Assembly: GCA_003013855.2 (NCBI GenBank)
Contig: ML058577.1
Coordinates: 310,001-374,000, forward strand
Reading direction: 5' to 3'
Source: Liriodendron chinense
Taxonomy: Eukaryota; Streptophyta; Magnoliopsida; Magnoliales; Magnoliaceae
DNA: 64,000 nt
Shown here: piece by piece, positions 20,665-29,411 of the stretch
How positions within the stretch are numbered: the first letter of the stretch is position 1
Layout: the number at the start of each line of letters is the position of its first letter
Position numbers and translations under genes: made by a program
Notes under the pieces: model-generated
Database searches by the model: none
Told to the model about the DNA's origin: nothing
Seen by the model: only the letters and a program-made list of their open reading frames with translations

Positions 20665-23208
20665 ATGGACGGTGGAGATTTAGGGGCTGTGGGGGCTGTC
20701 CATGGTGGGTTCCACACTTCGGGAGGTGGTGAAGGCTTTAATGATGGAGAGATTTCTTTAGTGGATGGTATAGATGGAGCATTGAATGGGGGTATTGATG
20801 ATGGATTAGGGGTGGTTGTTGGGGGAGCTTTGAATGGCTCTATTAATGGCAGCCATTCTGAAATTTCTGATTTGAATGGGGCTTTGATTGTGGAAGAACT
20901 GGATGGGATGGATGAGATGAGGAGATGGGACATAGGTGAGGCTATGCATCCCTTGAGTGTGGGCCACATGGATGATGTGATTGATGGAGGTGATGGGACC
21001 ATGATGGACATAGATGGGTTGATCTCATGTCTGGATGGGATGGATGGTTCAGATGATACCTTTGACGGTTTGGTTGCTCTTGATGAGGGCCGAGATGTGC
21101 GGCATGCTTATTTGGGTGGACTTGATGTGATCATTGATAATGTCCCCCTAATGATGGACGGTGTGGATGCCTCGATGATCCCTTTGATCCGTCAGGATGA
21201 TGACTGGATTCATGATTTCCTGTTGGAGAGGGCCGCAGGTTTAGATCTGACCGTTGATTCTTTGATCAGGGTAGCTGGGACCCTTCTTGATGGTTCAGAT
21301 GCATTTTTTGATAGTCAGATTGGCCAGGATGCCACGATGTGTGGTGTGATCTTCGCTGGTAGCCCTTTTGATGGAGGGTGTCGTCCTTCTCCTGATCGTA
21401 GGTCTTTTGCGCACTCTATTCATGAGGTGGGCGAGTCTTCTCATGCGGCCTGAGGTTGTGACGGTTTCAGACAGTGATGCGACTATATCAGATTTAGCCG
21501 TTACTGAGGGCAGGTCAGGGGCTGTCAAGTCTGCAGAGGTTCCAGCTTTTCCTTCTCCTTCGCCCGTTGATCTTTCGATCCTCGATGAGCTGTCATTGAT
21601 TTCTGGGCCTTTTGTTCTAGAGGGGGTACCAGTGAGGACTTGTCAGCTGCTTCCTCGTCCTTCTTGCTCGCCACTGCTGCTTGCTTGGCTTGATAGTTTG
21701 TCAGCTTATGAGATTCGAGATTTGGAGTCCTATGGCTTCGACAGTCTGATCCATATGGCTAGAGTTGACATTGATTGGAGGATGCTTGGAGCTGCATTGA
21801 TTGACTGGGTCCCTTCGTTGAACTTGTTCGCGTTCAACGATATGGAGATGGGACCCTCTTTGGAGGAGCTTGCATGCTTGACAGGCCTACCTTGGGATTA
21901 TACTCAGTATTTCTCGCTGAAGACATCACCGAAGACTGCCACACCGCAGACTGGTCGGATCCCTATCTTGTTCGGCCTGCAGCTGCCGGCCAGGATGCTG
22001 TAGTGTTCTCCTTGGACTTACTATATGATCTTTTTTCGGGTCCTCAGAGTGTGGCCGATTCTATCCTTGCTCGGAACGCACTGATGTTCTGCTTGATAGC
22101 TGAGGTGCTATTCTCGGGATGGCACAGGTCCCAGACTCCTTTGCTTTTTTGAGGTCATGAGCCGAGCTACCCGACGGCAGGGGATCATTTCTCTCGTCCT
22201 GGCCGAGTTGTTTAGTGGGCTGATTAACTGTGCCCTGGGCCGCACTCGTGTCCTTCGCGGCTGCTGTGCATTTCTTCAGGTATCTTTTCTACACCTTTCT
22301 CTTCTTGCTTTTTAGGAATTGCTTTGCTCTAGTTGAACTTCTCTTCCTTCTTGTGATCAGGTCTGGCTATGCGAGCGCCTTTCGCTGACTGTTCCTGTAC
22401 CATTTCCTGACACCCGTCGCCCAGACCTTATGCGACACATCATGGAATTTCTTCCTCATACGGCTAAGATGAGTGAGCCATTGTATCGCAGGATGTTCGC
22501 TGAACTTCGTGACTGGAATGTTCGTTGGGAGTCATCTTGGCTTTCACTTCCTCCAGTGCTTTGCGATGCGCACTGCCTTCCTCTGATGTTGGTAGGCTTT
22601 CAATCTTACTTTTCCTACCATCCTATCCGATTCCTGCGGCAGTTTGGGTACGAGCAGGATGTTCCTCTTTTTGCTTTCATGGGTATCGGGCATCGAGTAC
22701 TTCCATCCAGAACCTCTGATTTAGGACTCGAGTCGATGGATCTTGGGTGAGTTACTTGACTGCCGATTTGCTTGGTTTTGAGCTGCGGGCTTCTCCGATG
22801 GCGACCGCCCCATATCAGTACTGGGTTGCTGAACAGTCTCTATATCGACGTATCCCTTGCTGGCACCAGACTGTTGATGAGGATGAGCAGGATATCCTTG
22901 GAGATGCCGGCTCTTTATCTGGTTCGTATGAACCCTTTGAGGAGCGCCCATTCATAGATCCTGGCTTCCTTTTGGCCACTCATGGCCATTTGCTGTCTGA
23001 GATCTCTGCACTTCGGTATCATTGTGAGATGATGTCGAGGAGGTTGGCTGCCGATCAGAAGTTGTCTGATGAGGAGGCCGCGACCCGTACCCTTGAGCGC
23101 GATGAGGTACATTACCTGCGTATGGAGGTAAGTAGGTTGAGAGCGAGACTATTTCATTATGAGTCCGGGGACTTACCTGATATGGCCGAGGAGGAGGGCA
23201 GAGATTGA
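20665..23208 (+). pseudogene. Antisense extra gene 2 of the gypsy element, PMD-related
   Basis: This is a second plus-strand gene, opposite to gag-pol. ATG at 20665 starts MDGGDLGAVG and leads into about 260 residues rich in Asp, Gly and Met (repeated DG/DGMD phrases). After a frame change near 21450 comes a PMD-like core. It includes LSAYEIRDLESYGFDSL, WRMLGAALIDWVP and SLEELACLTGLPWDY (about 21690-21905), the last being the usual 'E..LLTGLP' motif. After shifts near 21915 and 22150 an intron (22280-22360, GT...CAG) joins CCAFLQ to VWLCERLSL. The C-terminus (22750-23208) reads YQYWVAEQSLYRR and then a Glu/Arg-rich helix, probably a coiled coil, ending DMAEEEGRD. Four or more frameshifts indicate decay. 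Its function is unknown, and it differs clearly in sequence from gene 1. Confidence 0.7.
22280..22360 (+). other. Intron of antisense gene 2
   Basis: Donor CAG|GTATCT and acceptor TGTGATCAG|GTC. Splicing keeps one frame across the junction, and the intron is T/C-rich. Confidence 0.7.
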
Positions 23209-24308
23209 TTGTGTTGGCCACCTGCACATTCTTTTTTTTTTTTGCATGGTATATGATTGATGATGATGAATTTTTTATATTTTTTGAAAAAGATGACATG
23301 ATATATGTAAAAGAAATATGATGCATTTAATGAAAAAGAAGAAAACTTTTTGAGAATCTATTGTGTCATGAGTTGTCTTGTGAGTGTGTCTGGATTTTGC
23401 ATCGGGATATAGGAATCAGAACTGGGGCTCGGCCAATGCTTTGACTGATGTCTCGAGATTTAATTTGTATGCTCCTTTGGTTCCCTAAAGTTGTAGGTAA
23501 TGGAAACTATTACTTCCTGAGATTGTCAGAGTTTGTAGAGTTCTTTGTTCCTGACTGCACTTCTTCTTGTTCTTGAACTGTGACGGCTCGAACCGATCTG
23601 GACTGTCTGATTTCTTGGTACCTGCAATTTTCAATTTTTTTTCTTTTTCTATTTGAGCCATTTTTGCCTGCAGCGCTCTTTCGAGTTTTCACCACAGCCG
23701 GCCTTTTCCCGTCATTTTTGCCTGTGGCGCCCTTTCGGGTTTTCACCACGTCCCGGGTGTTTGATCTTGCCTGCCCCTTGGCAGCTATGCTGTTTTTACC
23801 CTCGGCGCCCTTTCGGGTTTTCACCAAGTCCACTGTATGCCCACTGTTTTTACCCGGAGCGCCCTTTCGGGTTTTCACTCCGCCCTCTTTGTTTAAGCAC
23901 ACATTTTCCTTTTTTTTTGAATCTTTGGATAACTGCGGTGGCTAGAGGTCGGGAATCCGTCGTTGCCGGCCGATGGCAGTCTTTCAGCCCTTATCCTAAG
24001 TTACGATGATAAAGCTGTTGGTCTTAGCTAAAGACCCTTCTGAGATGAATGGATGGATGATTGTGTTTCTTCTTGGGTTGAGTTTTCTCGGGTGCCTTGC
24101 TTTGGCTTCCCTTTTTCTTTTTCTTTTTTTTTGTATTCTTTTTTCTTCTTCTTCTTCTTCTTTTTTTTTGTATTCTTTTTTTCTTTTTCCTTTTGAATCT
24201 CCTTATTTGAAACACTTGTTGGTGGACGGAAATGACTTCTCAGAGGTTTTAGCTTCGACCTCTTGACTTCAGCTCTATTAAAGTAACTCCTGATAAAGTT
24301 AGAATGAC
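23209..24308. other. Spacer between antisense gene 2 and integrase end
   Basis: The spacer holds a T-rich tail after the antisense gene (23220-23350), a four-copy GCGCCCTTTCGGGTTTTCAC array (23670-23880) and T/C-rich simple sequence at about 24110-24190. No complete gene is seen. Confidence 0.5.
23665..23890 (-). repeat. Four-copy KTRKGAxGKN repeat
   Basis: The box GCGCCCTTTCGGGTTTTCAC, or a close variant, starts at 23673, 23727, 23805 and 23859. On the minus strand, the element's sense strand, each copy sits in one open frame (23510-23902) and reads VKTRKGAxGKN or similar, giving a basic, lysine-rich repeat peptide. I do not recognise it. It lies about 400 bp beyond the integrase stop and could be untranslated. 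Confidence 0.65.
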
Positions 24309-25530
24309 TTACCCGTGAAAGATCTTCACTTTGTCGGCGTTGATTAGCTCAGGAAGATCCACCCCTCTTATGCTGGTGAGTCTGAGGGCGCCTCCGGGAA
24401 GTACTTCTCTGATGATCAGCGACCCGTCCCACGAGGGTTTGAACTTTTCTCTGGGATCCGAAAGGTGCGACGGTAGAATCTTCTTCATGACCATGTCGCC
24501 TACCTTGAAACTTCTTTTTCAGACTCTCTTGTTGTAAGCCCGAGCGATTCTTTTCTGGTAATACTGAGAATGACTTAGCGCATGCATGCGCTTTTCATCT
24601 GCTAGCTGCAACTGATCGAATTTGGCCCGTTGCCATTCTCCTTCTTCAACTCCGCTTTCTAGTAACACTCGTAGTGATGGTATTTCCACCTCGACCGGCA
24701 GGACTGCTTCCATTCCATAGGTAAGCTCAAAAGGAGTAACGCCCGTAGCAGACCGTACAGACATTCGATAAGCCCAAAGTGCATATGGGAGCATATCTGA
24801 CCAATCTCGATAGGTCACGACCATCTTCTCGAGTATCCTGACGATTGTCTTGTTTGCGGCTTCTACCCCACCATTCATCTGAGGACGGTAGGGGATTGAT
24901 CGATGACGTTGGATCTTGAATTTGCTAAGGAAGTCATCCATTTTCTTGTTGACGAACGGGGTCCCATTATCTGTGATGATAGCATTGGGGATTCCATATC
25001 GGCATATGATGTTGTTCTTCATGAATTTGATCACCTGGGATGCTGTAATTGTGGTGTAGGAGGCTGCTTCTACCCACTTGGTGAAGTAGTCGACTGCCAT
25101 AAGTATGTACTCATGACCGTTTGATGCCTTGGGACTAATCTTGCCAATGATGTCGAGTCCCCACATGGAGAAGGGCCAGGGGGTGGTCAGGTTGTATAGT
25201 TCTGATGAGGGGGCATGGATTTGATTCGCATGCTCTTGACACTTGAAGCATTTTCTGACGTGCTGGCAGCAGTCTGCCTCCATGGTGAGCCAATAGTAAC
25301 CGAGTCGTAGAATCTTCTTTGCCATAATGTGCCCGTTCATTTGTGGGCCACAGATTCCTTCGTGTGTTTCTTCCATGATCTTTGCAACTTCTGTTTCATC
25401 GACGCATCGAAGGAGGATGTGATTATAGGATTGCTTGTAAAGAACTTCGCCACTGATGGTGAACTGGCTGGCCAAACGCTGATGGTTCGGCGATCTGTTG
25501 CTGTTGCTGTTGCTGACTCCGGATACTCCT
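24309..25530 (-). pseudogene. Integrase of the giant gypsy element
   Basis: Integrase would insert element cDNA into the genome. The main frame (25475-24519) shows the zinc-binding domain (His38 and His49, Cys76 and Cys79, numbered from codon 25475). It also shows the DDE core: Asp108 in GLDII, Asp169 in TDNGTPF and Glu205 in VEAANK. A TGA at 24519-24521 interrupts the frame after AYNKRV. The same frame then continues through GDMVMKKIL to a stop at 24309, covering the C-terminal GPY/F-type module. A frame change near 25485 separates it from the upstream RNase H part. The catalytic triad is intact, but the early stop removes the C-terminal domain. Confidence 0.9.
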
Positions 25531-25642
25531 GGGTTTCGAGATATTGCTTGATGTCGGCATACCAGGGTTTGTCAGGGATAGCTTCGGCTTCTTCTATTTG
25601 CAGGCAGAAAGCAGATTCATCTTGAATTTCGACTGTGAGCTC

Positions 25643-26288
25643 CTATTCTGAAGCTCCTTTCGGGATCTCAAGCATTGACGCGAGTGTGGCGAGAGCATCT
25701 GCAAACTGGTTCTTGGCTCTGGGCATGTATGAGAAGGTGACTTCTTTGAATTCTTCGATCAAATTTTCAAGATACACATGATATGGTATCAACTTCTCGT
25801 CCTTGGTTTTCCATTCGCCATTGGTCTGATTGATGATAAGCTGTGAGTCTCCAAATACTCGTAGCTTCTTGACGCCCAAGACTATGGCTTCCTTTAAGCC
25901 AGCGATGCATGCTTCATACTCTGCCATGTTGTTGGTGCACTCGAATGCTATGAGCCTTGAGATAGGAATAGGGACATCATCTGGAGAGTAGAGGATTGCT
26001 CCAATACCACTCCCTTTAGAATTTGCTGCGCCGTCGAAGAAAAATGTCCACTCATCTTTTTTCTTCTTTTCTTCACCTTCGATAAGCAAGAGATCTTCAT
26101 CAGGGAAGAATGTCTTAAGCGGTTGATAATCCAGGAGGGAGTGGGCGGCAAGATGATCGGCGAGGGCCTGCCCCTTGATTGCCTTCTGAGTGACATAGGT
26201 GATGTCGAACTCAGACAGGAGTAGCTGCCATTTAGCTATCCTTCCAGTGAGTGCCGGTTTCTCGAACAGGTACTTGAGTGGATCCATG
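25643..26288 (-). pseudogene. Gypsy pol: end of RNase H plus second (archaeal-type) RNase H
   Basis: This frame continues the pol split by the CACTA insertion. The first ~50 residues (MDPLKYLFEK to QALADHLAAH) end the native RNase H/connection. A second RNase H follows, with the acidic residues Asp85 (FFDGAANSKG), Glu123 (NMAEYEACIAG), Asp147 (FGDSQLI) and Asp197 (NQFADALATL). A second RNase H of this type is the hallmark of the Tat lineage. A TAG at 25643-25645 ends the frame before integrase; downstream coding continues in the same frame to about 25530. The N-terminal codon at 26287 is only the point where the transposon cuts the gene, not a start. Confidence 0.9.
26286..26288. repeat. CACTA target-site duplication ATG (left)
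   Basis: ATG directly precedes CACTACAAGAAA. The partner copy is at 33662-33664. A 3-bp TSD is typical for CACTA elements. Confidence 0.88.
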
Positions 26289-26309
26289 CACTACAAGAAA
26301 ACGGTGTTT

Positions 26310-26840
26310 TACCGACGAAAGTATTACCGACGAAAATAATTTCATCGGTAAAAAGCCATTTCCCCGACGAAATAAAATAATCGTCGGTAAAATACATTCA
26401 GTACACACTTTTACCGACGAAATCATGATTTCGTAGGTAAAAAGTTTATTACCGACGAAACTATCCGTCGCTAAAAAATAATTTGGCTTTTACCGATGAA
26501 AATATTCGTCGGTAAAAGTCTTTTTTTGGCGACGATTATTGTCTGTCGGTAATAATGTGTGGTATCTGCGTAAGTTAATGAAGAGGACTTTTACCGACGA
26601 AAGTTTTCGTCGGTAAAAGTATTTTTCAGGACGATTATTGCCTGTCGGTAATAATGTGTGGTATCTGCGTAAGTTGAGGACTTTTACCGACGAAAGTTTT
26701 CGTCGGTAAAAGTCATTTTTCCCGACGATTATTGCCTGTCGGTAATAATATTTGATTCCCGCCCAAGTGAAAAAGAGGACTTTTACCGACGAAAAATGTT
26801 GCTTTTACCGACGAAAATTTTCGTCGGTAAAAGTCTTTTA
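26310..26840. repeat. CACTA left subterminal repeats
   Basis: Many copies of TTTTACCGACGAAA and TTTCGTCGGTAAAA occur in both orientations, often paired as short hairpins (for example near 26590, 26686 and 26806). The 60-90-bp block ending in GACGATTATTGCCTGTCGGT, with GTATCTGCGTAAGTT, is itself repeated three times. Confidence 0.9.
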
Positions 26841-26877
26841 TTTCACTTACCCGATCGGCCTCCCTCATTTCTCTCCA

Positions 26878-27150
26878 TCTCTCTCACTCTCGCTCTGTTC
26901 TCTCTCTCCTCTCTCTCTCTCGCGCGCGCGCTGTCGGCCCACCCCTCTCTCTCATCTCCGATCGCCGGCCGTCAACGTCACCGGCGGCCCACCGCCTCAG
27001 CCGACCACCCCCCCCCCCCCAGCCGACCAGTGTCGCCGGTCGCCACTCGCCTCCACCGACCTCCGTACGCCGCCGCCTCCTCCGGTAACCCTCTCCCCCT
27101 TTCTTCTTGCTCCATTTCCCCTCTCTCCCTCTCTCCTCGTTGTTGATTGT
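26878..27150. other. CT-rich then GC-rich block in the CACTA 5' part
   Basis: CT simple sequence (26878-26933) runs into (CG)n and a poly-C tract (about 27007-27020), then proline/serine-type low-complexity frames on both strands. This resembles a 5' untranslated/first-exon region, but no coding frame can be chosen. Confidence 0.4.
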
Positions 27151-27645
27151 GGGGCCCACTCCCAAAATCCAATGCATGTGGGTCCCACCATCGCTGTCCA
27201 ATGCATGTTGGTGGGTCCCACCGTCGCTTTCTATCGTCCATTGCATGTGGGTCCCACCGTCGCTTTCCATAGTCCATTGCATGTGGGGTCCACCTTAGCT
27301 GTCTACAATTTGGTGGGGCCCACTGATTTATTAAATCCCTAATTAGGGATTTCGAAATTAAAATCCCCTAATTAGGGATTTCAATATTAAAATCCCTAAT
27401 TAGGGATTGAAAAATTTAAAATCCAAAATTTTGTTTTACAAATTAAAAAAAAATGAAATACGTAATTGTGGGGCCCACCGTTGCTGTCCACTGGCTGTGG
27501 GTCCCATGTCGCTGTCCACTGGCTGTGGGGCCCACGGTCGCTGTCCACTGGCTGCCCACGTCGCTGTCCACTGGCTGTGGGGCCCACGGTCGCTGTCCAC
27601 TGCTTGTGGGGCCCACCGTCGCTGTCCACTGGCTGTGGGGCCCCC
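27150..27645. repeat. GTGGGGCCCACCGTCGCTGT minisatellites
   Basis: Two blocks of the same theme are present: 27150-27325 (units about 30-45 bp ending GTCCATTGCATGT) and 27466-27642 (about seven ~30-bp units ending GTCCACTGGCT). The unit start matches the terminal motif of the GGGCCCAC MITE family in this window. Between the blocks are three palindromes (27334-27408). All frames open across the arrays are repeat artefacts. Confidence 0.8.
27334..27408. repeat. Three AATCCCTAATTAGGGATT palindromes
   Basis: The 18-bp perfect palindrome AATCCCTAATTAGGGATT is at 27334-27351 and 27391-27408. A copy with one extra C is at about 27362-27380. They are spaced about 28 bp apart and separate the two minisatellite blocks. 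Confidence 0.85.
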
Positions 27646-27935
27646 GAAGATGGGAAGAAAAATTCTTAGAGGACACAGAAGTTTTGGATCAAGCTGATAT
27701 TTTTGTTTTCCCTTCATCCATATCCATGTGATCTTATGAACAGGTTGGATGACAAATAATGATCACTGTAGGTCCTGGGAATGGTGGAAATCATTATTCC
27801 CACGGTTTCCCATGGTATGGTCCACTTGAGATTTGGATATGCTTAAATTTTGGGCTCAACCACTAAAATGAGCTGAAAAAACATAAGGACGGAATAGATA
27901 AATCACATACATTCTAGGTGGGCCCAACTGAATTT
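27645..27935. mobile_element. Fragment of the GGGCCCAC foldback MITE family
   Basis: The right two thirds of a family member: AAGTTTTGGATCAAGCTGAT, CCTTCATCC, GAACAGGTTGGATG, GGTCCACTTGAGATTTGGAT and the end GGTGGGCCC. The left end merges with the minisatellite, suggesting that the minisatellite grew from the MITE terminus. Confidence 0.7.
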
Positions 27936-28677
27936 ACTCTACATGATAAGAGCGTGCAGAGTTACTCTGCACGCAATCCGATTCCCATGGTAGGCCCCAT
28001 ACATACTTATTTGTTGAGAAAGTAGCAGTCATTAGGTATTTGATTAGACTTGATTCATGGTGTTGATGATTCTGTCATTCTATGTGCTTGTGTATCTGGA
28101 ATTGATGGAGCAAACCCGGGATGTGCGTCAAAGCTACCCGTGGTTGAATTATGTGGATGTATGTTGTGGATGTATTTGGCTTATTATTAATAGTTATTTT
28201 TTGTCCACAAATGGTAGTATAATAGAATCAGTTAGCCCATTTGGAGATTTCTATATTGCCGAGCATAGATAAAGTGTGTTTTGGAGGTATAGAAATCTGC
28301 CAAATTGTCCTGTTGGACAGTCCAAGGTTGGATAGATTGGAATGTTATCGTTGTTTGTCATTTACATGCTCCGTCATTAGTTTCGTGCGGTAACTCTCCT
28401 ATTCTCTCTGGATATGTTTCTTATGTTTAATTCCATTGTCAATTTAATCCACACAATGTGTGGATAGTTGACGTGGAAATTAAATGTAAGATAAATATAT
28501 CTGGAGAGATAGGGGGAGATGCTATCGAAATTTAGGCTTGGGCATTTAAATGGAAATAATGATAGCATTTCAATCTATCCATCCTTGGATGGGCGACTGA
28601 TTTTATTATATTATCATTTAGTAGGCAAATTAGATGACGAACATGATACTTGTGATTAAGAGTAGTTGATTGATGTT
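27936..28677. other. CACTA internal sequence without a clear gene
   Basis: Short frames only. A stretch near 28103 (ATGGAGCAAACCCGGGATGT) is a diverged start of the 172-bp unit repeated at 28818 and 28989. Confidence 0.4.
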
Positions 28678-29162
28678 GATGTTGAGCGGGGGTCCCTGGA
28701 AGGTGGGAACCGCGGTTTAGACCATGATGATGAAGCTGTCCTGTTCCTACGGACAGTAATATGGGTGGCCTGGCCATTTGGACAGGCCCGTGTTTATGTA
28801 TTAACTCGAAATTAATGGAGCAGACCCGGATGTGCGTCGGAGCTATCCGGGTGTTGAGCGGGGGTCCCTGGAAGGTGGGAACCGCTGTTATGACCATGAT
28901 GATGAAGCTGTCCATTTCCTATGGACAACAATATGGGTGGCCTGGCCATTTGGACAGGCCCGTGTTTATGTATTAGCTCGAAATTAATGGAGCAGACCCG
29001 GATGTGCGTCGGAGCTATCCGGGTGTTGAGCGGGGGTCCCTGGAAGTGGGAACCGCTGTTATGACCATGATGATGAAGCTGTCCATTTCCTATGGACAGC
29101 AATATGGGTGGCCTGGCCATTTGGACAGGCCCGTGTTTATGTATTAGCTCGAAATTAATGGA
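28678..29162. repeat. ~172-bp tandem repeat, about 2.8 copies
   Basis: GTTGAGCGGGGGTCCCTGG occurs at about 28682, 28854 and 29025, with GGCCTGGCCATTTGGACAGG in each unit. The second and third units are nearly identical. No coding sense is evident. Confidence 0.88.
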
Positions 29163-29170
29163 TGGCCTGG

Positions 29171-29410
29171 CCTAACCCGAAACCCGATCCCGAACCCGAA
29201 AATCTAAACCTATACCTAAGCCTAATCCTAAATTCAAATCACTTAAACTAAACCTACACCTATACCTGAATCCATTCACTTAACATAAACCTAGACCTAA
29301 ATATGAAAACCTAACCCGAAACGCTATCCCGAATCCGAAAATCTCAACCTATGCCTAAACCTAATCCTAAACTTAAAGTACCTAAACTAAACCTACACCT
29401 ATTCCTAAAT
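29171..29410. repeat. C-rich, telomere-like repeat block
   Basis: Two units start CCTAACCCGAAAC at 29171 and 29310, exactly 139 bp apart. They are full of CCTAAAC, CCTAATCC and AACCCGAA words. The block directly abuts a G-rich array with the same 139-bp period whose complementary words (GGATTAGGATTT) run the opposite way. Confidence 0.75.
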
Positions 29411-29411
29411 C

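Noticed and set aside
24110..24190. Lys/Arg-rich frame on the minus strand (KRKKKKRIQKKRRRRRRKK)
   Set aside because: Encoded by a TTC/TTTC simple-sequence tract, so not a nuclear protein gene.
27396..27731. Frames with PVAVHWLWGP or QWTATVGP repeats
   Set aside because: Direct translation of the ~30-bp GTGGGGCCCACCGTCGCTGT minisatellite in all six phases. No start context and no non-repeat sequence of interest.
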